Shown: positions 19,077 through 28,146 of the stretch, piece after piece
How positions within the stretch are numbered: the stretch's first letter is position 1
Layout of the letters: the number at the start of each line of letters is the position of its first letter
NCBI RefSeq assembly: GCF_022345965.1
Contig: NZ_JAKRMU010000002.1
Location: forward strand, 1-64,000
DNA: 64,000 bases
Reading direction: 5' to 3'
Source: Corynebacterium sp. ACRQK
Lineage (GTDB): Bacteria > Actinomycetota > Actinomycetes > Mycobacteriales > Mycobacteriaceae
Made by a program: the position numbers and the translations under genes
Notes under the pieces: model-generated
Database searches by the model: none
Told to the model about the DNA's origin: nothing
What the model saw: the letters and a program-made list of their open reading frames with translations, nothing else

Positions 19077-20024
19077 CTATTGGGATTTGTGCTTACGGAA
19101 GTTCTTCCACCACCAGCGGATAAGCAATAGGACGATGATCACAGCGGCTGCCAGGATGGCCCACATCCACCACTGCCAGTTGGTACCTTGCCCATCGAAG
19201 ACGGATTCCTCGTCCGGGTCCATCGGTACTCGCTCTGCTGTGATGATGAGGCGGTGGGTATTGACGCCGTAAGGGGTGCAGGTAATAAGCGTGATTAAAT
19301 CCTTATTGGGGATACGGCGTAGCAGGCTGGTCTTATCTGGGGTGACGACCTTGATGTCGCGCACCTCGTACTTTAGCTTTTCGCCCGCGACGGCGATGTA
19401 CACCGGGTCGCCTTTTTGGACTTCATCGAGGTTGTCCCACAAGGTGGCATTCTGCAGGCCTGTGTGTGCGGACAGTGCTGCGAGTCGGCCTTCAGGTGGG
19501 GCAGGTGGTACGGAGCCATCTTCGCCGGGTTTGCCGGGTGCGCCCACGGGCAGGTCAGTCCCGTAGAGGTGTCCCACTCCACGGGAAAGAACGCGGTCGG
19601 AGGTGCCATGGAAGACGGGAAGGTCCGACTTGATCGAGGGTAATACGATGCGCCCCATAGCTTCGGTTTCGCTAAGTACCGACAGGTATTTGAGGTAGCG
19701 CTGATAAGCCGGTGAGTTCTCATCGTCCGAGCTAGTCCATGCGTCCGTGGGGTCGATATCTCCGCGATCGGCATTGTAGCGCTGGGCTTCCTCCCAGGCT
19801 TTGTTAAGGATCTCGGGAGGTACATCTTTTTCGAGTTTTGAATAGGCTTCGGCTGCGCGCGATTGTTGGTAGTTGTTCCATTGTGTGGCGAGCACGGGAT
19901 ACAGCAGCACGCTCAGGCCGCCGAGGATCAGGATGACTGCGATGATTGCGTTGATATTGAGCTTTTTGCTGCGCTCCGGTGGCGATGCTGCAACTTCACT
20001 CGGGGGAGGAGTGTGGTCTGTCAT
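19077..20024 (-). CDS. Class C (pilus-specific) sortase, divergent copy
   Basis: A 315-aa membrane transpeptidase that would join pilin subunits. It has an N-terminal membrane helix (24-43) and a C-terminal helix (283-303), as in SrtC. The catalytic residues are H187 (SAHTGL), C249 (TLITCTPYG) and R258 (NTHRL). The lid region, usually a compact DPW/DPF motif, reads DPTDAW (91-96). A Pro/Gly insertion (161-180) precedes the catalytic His. It is transcribed away from the pilin genes, and only part of the pilus operon's sequence style is shared with the second sortase. Confidence 0.9.
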   Translation of the reverse strand: MTDHTPPPSEVAASPPERSKKLNINAIIAVILILGGLSVLLYPVLATQWNNYQQSRAAEAYSKLEKDVPPEILNKAWEEAQRYNADRGDIDPTDAWTSSDDENSPAYQRYLKYLSVLSETEAMGRIVLPSIKSDLPVFHGTSDRVLSRGVGHLYGTDLPVGAPGKPGEDGSVPPAPPEGRLAALSAHTGLQNATLWDNLDEVQKGDPVYIAVAGEKLKYEVRDIKVVTPDKTSLLRRIPNKDLITLITCTPYGVNTHRLIITAERVPMDPDEESVFDGQGTNWQWWMWAILAAAVIIVLLLIRWWWKNFRKHKSQ

Positions 20025-20420
20025 GAGCCTTAATTCTTGTTTTACGAATGTTAGTAGCTGGCTTGGAGGGATTGGTAAAGGTGGGGTTCGATTCTCGCGA
20101 TGGAGTCTAAAAGGCTGAACGTGAGCTGTGGGAATTCGGTCTCCCGCTACCCTACAGTGGGGGCAGGCTCACGCGGGGGTGAAGCTTTTGTGCAAATTGT
20201 TGAACAACGCCGGTGGGAGCATTTTTTTGGAGTGGCTTCCTGGTCTCGTATTGTTTTAAAAACAAGAGCGTGATTTGAATGGCTTCACGTGCAGCTATGT
20301 CCATCTGAGTCGTTTCACTATATACTCTATATTGTGCGATTCACTGGATGGAAGCAGTAAGCCTGAAAGACATTCGTTGATCGAGTCACGGATATAGTGA
20401 TCTGTCAACTTTATGATTTT

Positions 20421-20492
20421 TTAAGCTGTGCAAACCGTTTAGCTCTGAGGAGAGCTAAAGAATTGTTGGCTCTTCATAAGGTTAAGCTGTGC
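20421..20492. repeat. Direct repeat TTAAGCTGTGC flanking a hairpin upstream of the major pilin
   Basis: The 11-mer occurs at 20421-20431 and 20482-20492, 61 bases apart, bracketing the hairpin at 20438-20459. Confidence 0.7.
20438..20459 (+). promoter_or_regulatory. Perfect hairpin in the pilin leader region
   Basis: TTTAGCTCT, loop GAGG, AGAGCTAAA: nine paired bases with a four-base loop and no T-run, about 100 bases before the pilin start. Could act as an operator dyad or as an mRNA-stabilising stem. Confidence 0.55.
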
Positions 20493-20560
20493 GGGTGGAT
20501 CGCTGGATGTCATGAGGCGAAAACGCTTCGGTCACTTCTGATGTAAAGGAACTCACTCCC

Positions 20561-22033
20561 GTGAACAAGAACTCTATGACCCTTCGTTCAGTCACTTTCG
20601 CGGCCATTGCTGGCCTGTCCATGTCTCTTGCTGCTCCCGGTGCGATCGCCGCGCCGGAGGTCACCACTCTCGCGCAGGGTGAGCAGGCACAGGACCCGTC
20701 CAAGGCCAACATCGATTTCTCCAAGAAGGGCTCCCTGACCCTATATAAGAAGAAAGGTGCTGAGTCCAACACTCCTGCGACTGGTGAGGAAATGGAGGGC
20801 GTACCGGGTGAGTCGCTGGAGGGTGTGACCTTCAAGATCACCAAGCTGAACTTTGACCTGCAAAACGGGGACTGGAGCACCTTCCCGAAGACCGCAGCTG
20901 AGGCTGCAGGCCACGAGACTAGCACGACGTTTGAGCAGACCACCGATGCTGACGGCAAGGTTTCCTTCGAGAACCTGGACTTGGGTATCTACCTGGTCGA
21001 GGAGATTGGCGCTCCGGCTGGGGTTGTCTCCGGTGCACCGTTCATCGTTTCCATCCCGATGGTCAACGAGGCATCCGACGCGTGGAACTACGACGTCACC
21101 GCTTACCCGAAGAACACTGAGACCAAGACCGAGAAGACCGTCAAGGATGCCGACCAGAACATTCAGGACGCGTACACCTACACCATTAACGCGGACGCTC
21201 CGACCTGGGGCGAGGGTAAGGAGCTGACTGCTTTCCGCTTCGAGGATCAGCTGGACCAGCGCCTGGACTTCCAGGAGGTCACCGAGGTCAAGGCTGGTGA
21301 CACCGTCCTGCAGGCCGGCGACTACACGGTCAACAACCCGGCCGAAAACGGCAACAAGCTCATCGTCACGCTCACCGAGCAGGGGCTGGCCAAGGTTAAG
21401 TCCGGCGATAAGCTCTCCCTGACCTTCGACGTGAAGCGCAAGGAAGTTGGCGACACCACCGAGCTGAAGAACCAGGCTGACGTCATCTTCAACAACCCGA
21501 ACACCGGCAACGAGGTCAAGAACAAGACCAACGAGGTCGTCACTTACCACGGCAAGCTGAAGGTCGTGAAGAAGGACGGCGAGGAAACTGGCAAGGTTCT
21601 TGAGGGAGCTACGTTCAAACTGAACCAGTGCACCTCTGCTGACAAGCTGGGTGATGAAATCACGATCGATGGGGTCAACGAGTGGACCACCGGTGCTGAC
21701 GGCACCTTCATCATCGATGGCCTGCACGTCACCGACTTCGAGGACAATAAGGAAGCTCCGGCGACTAAGAAGTTCTGCCTAGTCGAGACGAAGGCTCCGG
21801 CTGGTTACGCCAAGCTGGAAAAGCCGGTTGAGGTCGACTTCACTCGCGAAGACATCGCGCGAACCGGAGAGGGCGACGATGCGGTGACTCTGGTCGCCAA
21901 CGTCGACAACGTGAAGCAGGACTCTCCGAACCTGCCGATGACCGGTGGTATGGGTGTGGGCATCCTGGCTGCTATCGGCGCGGCCATCGTTGCAGCCGGT
22001 GCTTGGTTCGCACGCCGCGGCGCTAAGAACTAA
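20561..22033 (+). CDS. Spa-type major pilin (LPMTG, sortase-polymerised)
   Basis: A 490-aa shaft pilin. The signal peptide is cleaved near A30 (GAIA/APEV). The pilin motif is WNYDVTAYPKN, with K184 as the predicted acceptor for sortase cross-linking. An E-box, KFCLVETKAPAGY (404-416, E409), supports an intramolecular isopeptide bond, and C357/C406 could form the disulfide known in SpaA-type pilins. The cell-wall sorting signal LPMTG is at 458-462, followed by a membrane helix and RRGAKN. GTG start with AAAGGAA nine bases upstream. First gene of the pilin-sortase-minor pilin-tip pilin operon. Confidence 0.93.
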   Translation: MNKNSMTLRSVTFAAIAGLSMSLAAPGAIAAPEVTTLAQGEQAQDPSKANIDFSKKGSLTLYKKKGAESNTPATGEEMEGVPGESLEGVTFKITKLNFDLQNGDWSTFPKTAAEAAGHETSTTFEQTTDADGKVSFENLDLGIYLVEEIGAPAGVVSGAPFIVSIPMVNEASDAWNYDVTAYPKNTETKTEKTVKDADQNIQDAYTYTINADAPTWGEGKELTAFRFEDQLDQRLDFQEVTEVKAGDTVLQAGDYTVNNPAENGNKLIVTLTEQGLAKVKSGDKLSLTFDVKRKEVGDTTELKNQADVIFNNPNTGNEVKNKTNEVVTYHGKLKVVKKDGEETGKVLEGATFKLNQCTSADKLGDEITIDGVNEWTTGADGTFIIDGLHVTDFEDNKEAPATKKFCLVETKAPAGYAKLEKPVEVDFTREDIARTGEGDDAVTLVANVDNVKQDSPNLPMTGGMGVGILAAIGAAIVAAGAWFARRGAKN

Positions 22034-22046
22034 CAGTCCGCTGGAA

Positions 22047-22091
22047 TGATTAAACCTGACCGTTGGGGCAACCCACGGGTGGGTTTAATCA
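22047..22091 (+). terminator. Intra-operon hairpin between major pilin and sortase
   Basis: TGATTAAACC pairs perfectly with GGTTTAATCA, and the loop contains a second stem (CCGTTGGG / CCCACGG). No T-run follows, so partial termination or 3'-end protection of the pilin message is more likely than complete termination. Confidence 0.55.
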
Positions 22092-22127
22092 GCGAAGCCA
22101 TCTAAACGTAAGCCTCAGGAGTATTCC

Positions 22128-23066
22128 GTGGATCATGCCTCAAGTACCGCCGTGGAGTTAAAAGACAAGCCACGCCGCACCGGCAACGCCAAAGCCAACC
22201 CCGTGTTGGCCATGGTGCTCGTGATCCTCGGGATTCTCGTGATGCTGTACCCTGTGGCGTCAACACTGTGGAACAACCACCTAGCCACAAAGGCCGCGCA
22301 AGACTACGCGAAGCTCGAAAAAAACATCCCGCAAGAAGTCAAGAACACGCAGTGGGAAAAAGCCCACGATTATAACACCAATCGAACGACCGGGCCGATT
22401 CTCGATCCCTGGCTCGCCCGATTCGACAAAAACAACCCCGATTACCAGGAATACCTGGATCAGCTCGATGCGAACGATGCAATGGCGCGCCTAATCTTCC
22501 CGGAAGTAAAGGCGGACCTACCGGTCTACCACGGGACAGACCATGACACATTACAACGGGGCCTGGGGCACCTTTTTGGATCTGACCTACCAGTGGGCGG
22601 CAAGGGCACACACTCGGTGATTACCGGGCACACGGGGCTGTCTAATTCCACCATGTTTGACCACCTTAACGATGCTGAGGAAGGCGACGCCTTTTTCATC
22701 CAGGTTTCCGGCGAGAAACTGAAGTACGAGGTGGATCAGATCAAGGTCGTATTACCTACAGAAACTGAGGATCTGCGCCCAGTTGCAGATAAGGACTACA
22801 TCACCCTGATCACCTGTACCCCGTACGGGATTAACACACACCGCTTGCTTGTGCGTGGGCACCGGGTTCCGCTGGATCCTGCCGACAACGAGGTGTTCGA
22901 CAAGAACAACGGTGCCGGTTGGCAATGGTGGATGTACCTACTGGTCGCTGCCGCGGCGGGTGTGTTGGCGGTGCTGCTGTGGTGGCTCAAGAAGCTTAAA
23001 CGGGAACGTGAAACCGAGGAACTCATGAAGACGGAGAATGACGGAGGGGCAGGCGAGAATGACTAG
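22128..23066 (+). CDS. Class C sortase of the pilin operon
   Basis: A 312-aa pilin polymerase. Membrane helices span about 25-47 and 266-287; the lid DPW is at 93-95. The catalytic residues are H168 (GHTGL), C230 (TLITCTPYG) and R239 (NTHRL). It lies directly after the major pilin and overlaps the minor pilin start by eight bases, so the two are translationally coupled. Unlike the divergent copy it has the canonical lid and no Pro/Gly insertion. Confidence 0.94.
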   Translation: MDHASSTAVELKDKPRRTGNAKANPVLAMVLVILGILVMLYPVASTLWNNHLATKAAQDYAKLEKNIPQEVKNTQWEKAHDYNTNRTTGPILDPWLARFDKNNPDYQEYLDQLDANDAMARLIFPEVKADLPVYHGTDHDTLQRGLGHLFGSDLPVGGKGTHSVITGHTGLSNSTMFDHLNDAEEGDAFFIQVSGEKLKYEVDQIKVVLPTETEDLRPVADKDYITLITCTPYGINTHRLLVRGHRVPLDPADNEVFDKNNGAGWQWWMYLLVAAAAGVLAVLLWWLKKLKRERETEELMKTENDGGAGEND

Positions 23067-23898
23067 CCATGTATCTGCGATGCGGAGCCGCCGTTGCCTC
23101 GTGACAGCAATCGCCATTAGCGCCGGCCTGCTCGGCGGTGCACACGTTGGGGTCGGGGTTGCCGACGCGGCGAAGGTGGCCGGGTTGAACGACCAGCCAG
23201 GCGTATCCCGTGATTACGGGGCGGAGACACTCAGCATCACCCTTTCAACAGGTAATTCCGATGTATTAGAACCACCCACAGGCAAGATCGCGGGTGTGAC
23301 GATTAAGCTTGAGCGGCTGAAGGGCATCAACCCGGAGAACGCGGCGGATAGGGCGAAGGTCCGGAACACCAGTGCGGACGAGATCGCGGGCTGGCCTACC
23401 GACCGTAGGCTCACGGCCGTGACCAATGACGCCGGCCAGGTCCGATTCCAGGGGCTCGAGAAGGGCATCTACCTGGTCTCCTCCCAGGCGCCGGCTGGAG
23501 CCGCTGCAGGGGAATACCGGGAGATTAGCCCCTTCCTGGTCGCTGTGCCTTTCCATACGGTTGACTCCAACCCCAGGCCGGTAGAAGGGGTGATCGTTGC
23601 GAAGACGACTGTGCCGCCGTCAACCCCACCGACTGATCCTCCTTCGACGCCACCGTCTACGCCTCCAGAGAACCCACCGACGACGCCCACCCCACCCCCA
23701 GGGGAGACTCCACCAGCGGACACCCCGGAACAGGGGTCAACTCCGGAGTCAGTTCCCGGCGATGAGAACGGACGAGGACCGGGCAACTTGCCCATGACGG
23801 GTGTACAGATCCTCGGAATTGTGCTTGCCGCAGTAGCGCTGATGGGCGCCGGGCTGTTGATGCTATTGATCTCTAAGAAACGAAAGCAAGAAGGGTAG
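23059..23898 (+). CDS. Minor/base Spa-type pilin
   Basis: A 279-aa surface protein with a signal peptide (cleavage near ADA37), one pilin domain, a proline-rich spacer (about 186-225, PPSTPP-type repeats), LPMTG at 244-248, a membrane helix and SKKRKQEG. The size and Pro-rich stalk fit a base pilin such as SpaB/SpaE/SpaI types. The E-box position reads GIYLVSSQAPAG, with Ser where the major pilin has Glu, so the isopeptide bond may be missing. The ATG at 23059 follows GGAGGGG, inside the sortase gene end. Confidence 0.85.
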   Translation: MTSHVSAMRSRRCLVTAIAISAGLLGGAHVGVGVADAAKVAGLNDQPGVSRDYGAETLSITLSTGNSDVLEPPTGKIAGVTIKLERLKGINPENAADRAKVRNTSADEIAGWPTDRRLTAVTNDAGQVRFQGLEKGIYLVSSQAPAGAAAGEYREISPFLVAVPFHTVDSNPRPVEGVIVAKTTVPPSTPPTDPPSTPPSTPPENPPTTPTPPPGETPPADTPEQGSTPESVPGDENGRGPGNLPMTGVQILGIVLAAVALMGAGLLMLLISKKRKQEG

Positions 23899-23903
23899 CG
23901 ACA

Positions 23904-26900
23904 ATGAAGACAAAATTCATGAGCGCAGCGGTTGCGCTCGCTGCAGCGCTTACGTTAGTCCTCGGCGTCGCTTTCCCAGGCGCGCTGCCCACCCTGCAGT
24001 TGCCAACGGCGCAGGCACAGACCACGACAATTCCTGTCACGCCGGAGAAGCGGGACTTTAAGGACCTTAATACCCGGCAGTATTTTCCGCCGTTCGAGTT
24101 CACAGTCGAAGCCGATGGCACGGTGACCGACTTAGATCTGTCATTCTCCGGTAGCAACTGGATTCGCGGCTACGAGCTCAAGGTCAACGGTCAAGTGCTA
24201 CCATCGAAGGTCAATGATTCGAAAAAACCTCCCTTTACGGTGACCCATAGCGGTCTGAACATGGCTGTGAAGAAGGGGGACAAGATTCAAGTAACGCCAG
24301 TCTTTAACGAACCAAAGGTATCGGGTTCAGTGTCTGTAGCGCTGCGCGGCACAACATCAACGACCCCCGACCCAAATCCAGGAGATCCGAATCCGCCGGT
24401 CACGACCGTGACTCCCGCGGCTCCGACCGCGGTTGACCCTGCTAAGGCAACCCAATGTGTGGAGAAGGGATACATCAATATTCCGAATACAACGGGTGTT
24501 GAATACTACATCGATGGGCAATTGAAGCCTTCCGGTCAGCAGTTCTATGAGGGGAAAACGGCTGCCTCCGTTAAAGTGACCGCCAAGGCGAAGGCTGGGT
24601 ACCAGATCGCTTCCGGCGCGCAGACCGAGTGGACGTTCAATTTTTCCGGGCAGGTCAAGGATTGCTCCGGAAACCAGCCCACACCTCCGGGTGACTCCTC
24701 CCGCGAGTTTAAGGCTACCGGGCACGATTTCTCTCTCCAAGGTAACCCGGTTGATCCGCGGAAGCCTGATACTTTCACGGCGAAGGTCGGTGAAGATTCA
24801 CGAATGAAATACGCTACCGTGCGTATCAAGACCGACGCATCGTTCCTCGATTGGCAGCACTATCAACTGACTGTTGACAAGATTGAAGACGGCGTGACTT
24901 TGCAGAAGCGCAACCTCCATATTGGCAATGGATACATGACCATGGAAGTGGTGCCAGTCAAGAACGGTAAACAGGTTGATTCCGCCTTCCTGCCAAAGGA
25001 TGCTGTTTTCACGTTCACGAACAACCTGTCTGAAAACAAGCAGCTGTCGGTTGAGCTGGATGTATACGGAACCAAGGCGACGGAGCCAGACGAACCCCCC
25101 ATCATTTCACCGCCGGACGGTGCGAAGTGGGTTCACGGACGCGTTGCGAACCCACAACCACCTCTGCGCTGTGGCCTGCGGATTGCGCTGGTTGTAGACC
25201 TTTCGACCTCCTTGAACTACGCAGATACCAATGGCTTTGAAGCGTCCAAAACGGCTGCAAATGGTTTTATTGACGCACTAGCCGGAACTCCAGCTGAGCT
25301 TGCTCTCTACAATTTTGCGTCCACTGCTCCAGCCCAAACCGCTGGCACGACAAGCTTTAAGAACCCGCCCTACATCTCTATGCAGTCCCAGAGCGGTGTC
25401 AATGAGGCCAAGAGCGTAGTGTCCAACTGGGACTACAAAGCGTACAATGGTGCGACCAACTGGCAAGAAGGGCTGAAGCAGGTCCAGGGTCAGAACTACG
25501 ACGTGGTGTATTTCATCACCGACGGCATGCCTACGACCTCTTCGAATATTAAGAGTAAGGGGATTGGCGGCGAGTTCGTTCAGGAGAGCGCACTCAACGA
25601 CGCAATCGACGCTGCGAATGAACTGAAAAAGGCCGGAACTCGCGTTGTTCCGCTCATGGTTGACCTAACCCTGGGCGGAAGGAGTACCGAACGTCCCGTT
25701 GTTACGAACGATCTGGTTCTAAAAGATGCCAAGCGCGTCGGCTGGCAGAGTGACCCGGGAATAGCCCCTGGCCTCTACTACAAGATTCGTAGTGACCTGG
25801 TGCCGCGAGCGAACTATATCGGCACCGACACCATGGCGAACCTGAAGATGGCTTTCGATGCCGCCGGTAATCGGACACTCCAGGTATTTGAACGGTTACC
25901 CGACGGGCGAGTGGAGACAATTACTTCAAACCAATCGAGGTGGACCCATGGAACGCGAGACGTTAAGACCATGGCCGAAGATATCTCGGGTTCAGGGGAC
26001 ACAGTGCGTGTCAGGGGCTATGGAGAGCTTGCCAACCAGATGAAGAGTATCGCCCAGAGTATTAATGAGCGCTGCAATGGTGCGGTCACCGTTAAAAAGC
26101 GCATTGTTGATGAAGGCGGCAATGTGTTGTCCGATGGTGAACCCGGCTGGGAGTTCACTTTGTCCGCGGGTGGGCAGGACGTCATCGACCCGGGCAATGG
26201 CGGGCGGGTGCGCAATTCTCTCAAGGTGACTTCGTCGGCTGAGCGCGATCGCGGTACAGCGACATGGAACATCATGAGCGAGCAAGAACAGCAGCTTGAA
26301 CTAGTCGAAACCCAGAAAGAGGGCTACTCCTTGTTCAAGCGAGACGGCAAGAATGCCGTCTGTACTGAAAAACGCGATGGGAAGACCACGCCATTGGAAG
26401 TCGACAATAACGGTGAGTTCGGCTTCAAGGTGAGAATGAACGAGCAGAACAAGGTGCTGTCCTCCGTGTCCTGCGTGGTTGATAACTATAAGGCACCGGA
26501 AACAACACCGGGCAAGCTGACCTTCAAGAAGGCCCAGTACGTGGACGGCAAAATTCAAGAATTGGCGGACCTAGGTGGCGCTACTTTCGAGATTTATCCC
26601 TCCAAGGAAGGTAAGCCAGACTACAGCGCCGGCAAGCCCGTTTACACCATCAAGCCTGGCCAAGAGTCTATTGAGGTGAAGACTACCGGCACGTTCTTCC
26701 TAGTTGAAACGAAGGCGCCGCAAGGGCTAAACCTCCTGCCTCAGCCGGTTCCTTTCGAAATCTCCATCGATCAAACGACGAAGAAATACAAGATTTCAAC
26801 CGTCGGTTCCAACAACGGGCAGATTGAAGTGTCCGGATCTGGTCAGGCGATGATTCTCACGGTCGCAGATACGAAGTCCGGTGAACTGCCGAAGACCGGC

Positions 26901-26984
26901 GGTTACGGCGTGGGGCTCGTGGGACTCATCGGTGCCGCACTCGCCGGGGCGGGCTTGATTCTCGGCCGCCGGAGGTTCGCGTAG
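23904..26984 (+). CDS. Tip pilin/adhesin with von Willebrand A domain (LPKTG)
   Basis: A 1026-aa surface adhesin. The signal peptide ends near residue 39 (TAQAQ). The N-terminal half has Ig-like domains. A vWA domain follows with MIDAS motif DLSTS (432-436) in IALVVDLSTSLNY, suited to metal-dependent ligand binding. Towards the C-terminus is an E-box domain (FFLVETKAPQGL). LPKTG is at 995-999, followed by a membrane helix and GRRRFA. The vWA architecture matches SpaC/SpaF/RrgA-type pilus tips; host ligand unknown. It is the last gene of the operon, five bases after the minor pilin. Confidence 0.92.
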   Translation: MKTKFMSAAVALAAALTLVLGVAFPGALPTLQLPTAQAQTTTIPVTPEKRDFKDLNTRQYFPPFEFTVEADGTVTDLDLSFSGSNWIRGYELKVNGQVLPSKVNDSKKPPFTVTHSGLNMAVKKGDKIQVTPVFNEPKVSGSVSVALRGTTSTTPDPNPGDPNPPVTTVTPAAPTAVDPAKATQCVEKGYINIPNTTGVEYYIDGQLKPSGQQFYEGKTAASVKVTAKAKAGYQIASGAQTEWTFNFSGQVKDCSGNQPTPPGDSSREFKATGHDFSLQGNPVDPRKPDTFTAKVGEDSRMKYATVRIKTDASFLDWQHYQLTVDKIEDGVTLQKRNLHIGNGYMTMEVVPVKNGKQVDSAFLPKDAVFTFTNNLSENKQLSVELDVYGTKATEPDEPPIISPPDGAKWVHGRVANPQPPLRCGLRIALVVDLSTSLNYADTNGFEASKTAANGFIDALAGTPAELALYNFASTAPAQTAGTTSFKNPPYISMQSQSGVNEAKSVVSNWDYKAYNGATNWQEGLKQVQGQNYDVVYFITDGMPTTSSNIKSKGIGGEFVQESALNDAIDAANELKKAGTRVVPLMVDLTLGGRSTERPVVTNDLVLKDAKRVGWQSDPGIAPGLYYKIRSDLVPRANYIGTDTMANLKMAFDAAGNRTLQVFERLPDGRVETITSNQSRWTHGTRDVKTMAEDISGSGDTVRVRGYGELANQMKSIAQSINERCNGAVTVKKRIVDEGGNVLSDGEPGWEFTLSAGGQDVIDPGNGGRVRNSLKVTSSAERDRGTATWNIMSEQEQQLELVETQKEGYSLFKRDGKNAVCTEKRDGKTTPLEVDNNGEFGFKVRMNEQNKVLSSVSCVVDNYKAPETTPGKLTFKKAQYVDGKIQELADLGGATFEIYPSKEGKPDYSAGKPVYTIKPGQESIEVKTTGTFFLVETKAPQGLNLLPQPVPFEISIDQTTKKYKISTVGSNNGQIEVSGSGQAMILTVADTKSGELPKTGGYGVGLVGLIGAALAGAGLILGRRRFA

Positions 26985-27029
26985 AACCGTATCTCCCGTA
27001 AACCCGGCCGAGTAAGAAAGGGCGCTTAA

Positions 27030-27067
27030 GGGGGCGGGTCCAGTGAATTTACGCTGGATCCGCCCCC
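27030..27067. terminator. Bidirectional terminator between tip pilin and DMT transporter
   Basis: A 14-bp stem, GGGGGCGGGTCCAG / CTGGATCCGCCCCC (one G-U), with a ten-base loop. The distal arm overlaps the last codons of the convergent transporter gene. Confidence 0.8.
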
Positions 27068-27918
27068 TCTTCCTCGTCGATCGACTTGCGGCTGAGGATT
27101 ACCGTAGAGATCGTCATCACCGCAATTGCGGCCGCCATGTAGGCATACTCCCAGCCCTCGATCTGGAACTTCTCGCCCAGCACGATGTAGCCCAGCACGA
27201 ACGCCACCAGCGGCTCCACCACCGTCATCGCGGGCAGCGAATTCTTCAGCGGCCCGGCGTTAAACGAGGCCTGCTGCACCGCCGTGCCGATGGCTGCGAA
27301 GGCGATCAGGGTCCACAGCTCCCAGGAAGTCAGCAGTGTAACTGTGCCGGAGTCGCGGAAAATGTCCACCACGGCTTTCGAAAGTACGGCGACATAACCC
27401 ATGATCGCGCCGGTGATCGATCCCAGCACCAGCGCGCGCAGCGCGGCCGCCTGCTCCAGCGCATATACAAAGAACGCCAGCAAGATCACCGTGCCGATAC
27501 TGAGGCAGACCAGCCACACGGCCAGGTCTGGCTCGCGGTGGCCGGCGGCGGGTTTACCGCGCACAACGAGGATGGTCACTGCGACCGTCAGAAGCCCTGC
27601 CCATGCTGTTTCGGACGCCGATATTCGTCGCCCGTCGTATTTCGCCGACAGTGGCAGTGTGAACATGAGGGATAGTACGAGGATCGGCTGCACCACCAGC
27701 AGCGTTCCGAATGCCAGCGCCACGATCTGCAGGAGGTATCCGAACAGGGCGCTGGCCACGCCGACCCACCACATGGGCTGCTTGATGGCATCCCAGATGG
27801 CGCCGCTGCGATTCTCGCCGGAGGCGACGGCGATGCGGTGGCGCACCACCGTCCCCCAGGCGATGGTGAGTGCGGAGCCAAGTGCGAAAACAACTGCGAG
27901 CGCGTTGTTTTCGAGCAT
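27049..27918 (-). CDS. DMT-superfamily (EamA-like) membrane transporter
   Basis: A 289-aa integral membrane protein with about nine or ten hydrophobic helices. The duplicated pattern of the drug/metabolite transporter superfamily is visible (GTLLVVQPILVLSL in the first half, AMTVVEPLVAFVLGYIVLGE in the second). Substrate unknown. In C. glutamicum a gene of this type lies between leuA and lysC, so this marks where backbone resumes after the pilus island. Acidic C-terminus. Confidence 0.8.
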   Translation of the reverse strand: MLENNALAVVFALGSALTIAWGTVVRHRIAVASGENRSGAIWDAIKQPMWWVGVASALFGYLLQIVALAFGTLLVVQPILVLSLMFTLPLSAKYDGRRISASETAWAGLLTVAVTILVVRGKPAAGHREPDLAVWLVCLSIGTVILLAFFVYALEQAAALRALVLGSITGAIMGYVAVLSKAVVDIFRDSGTVTLLTSWELWTLIAFAAIGTAVQQASFNAGPLKNSLPAMTVVEPLVAFVLGYIVLGEKFQIEGWEYAYMAAAIAVMTISTVILSRKSIDEEEGADPA

Positions 27919-28043
27919 TGTGGCCCCTCACCTCTTTGTCGACTGTGTACCCTGGGTACCTTATCGGACGCCGGAGGCTGGGCTGGACATTAGTCCGCGA
28001 CGCGCGTGTTACGTGTGTGACGCATGTGGCGCGCGGGCAGGTT

Positions 28044-28057
28044 GGCGTCAAAAAGAA
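28044..28057 (+). repeat. Dispersed 14-bp word, copy 5 (exact)
   Basis: GGCGTCAAAAAGAA in the intergenic region upstream of lysC. Confidence 0.7.
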
Positions 28058-28146
28058 AAAGAGTTACTCGAACCCTAGCCCCAGGGAAACAGACAAAGTA
28101 GTCTAAAGTTTGATTAAGACTAGACCCAGGAAGGTGGTAACAACCA

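Larger units (their letters stand above)
20025..20560. other. 536-bp AT-rich intergenic region of the pilus island
   Basis: No gene seen. It separates the divergent sortase from the pilin operon and must hold both promoters. Candidate -10 elements on the plus strand are TATACT at 20321-20326 and TATGAT at 20412-20417, neither with a convincing -35. A 9-bp inverted repeat TCACTATAT (20315-20323) / ATATAGTGA (20392-20400) spans the first. Confidence 0.6.

Noticed and set aside
23640..23740. Repetitive CCACC/ACTCC-rich tract that looks like a short tandem repeat
   Set aside because: It encodes the proline-rich stalk of the minor pilin; no separate DNA element is needed.
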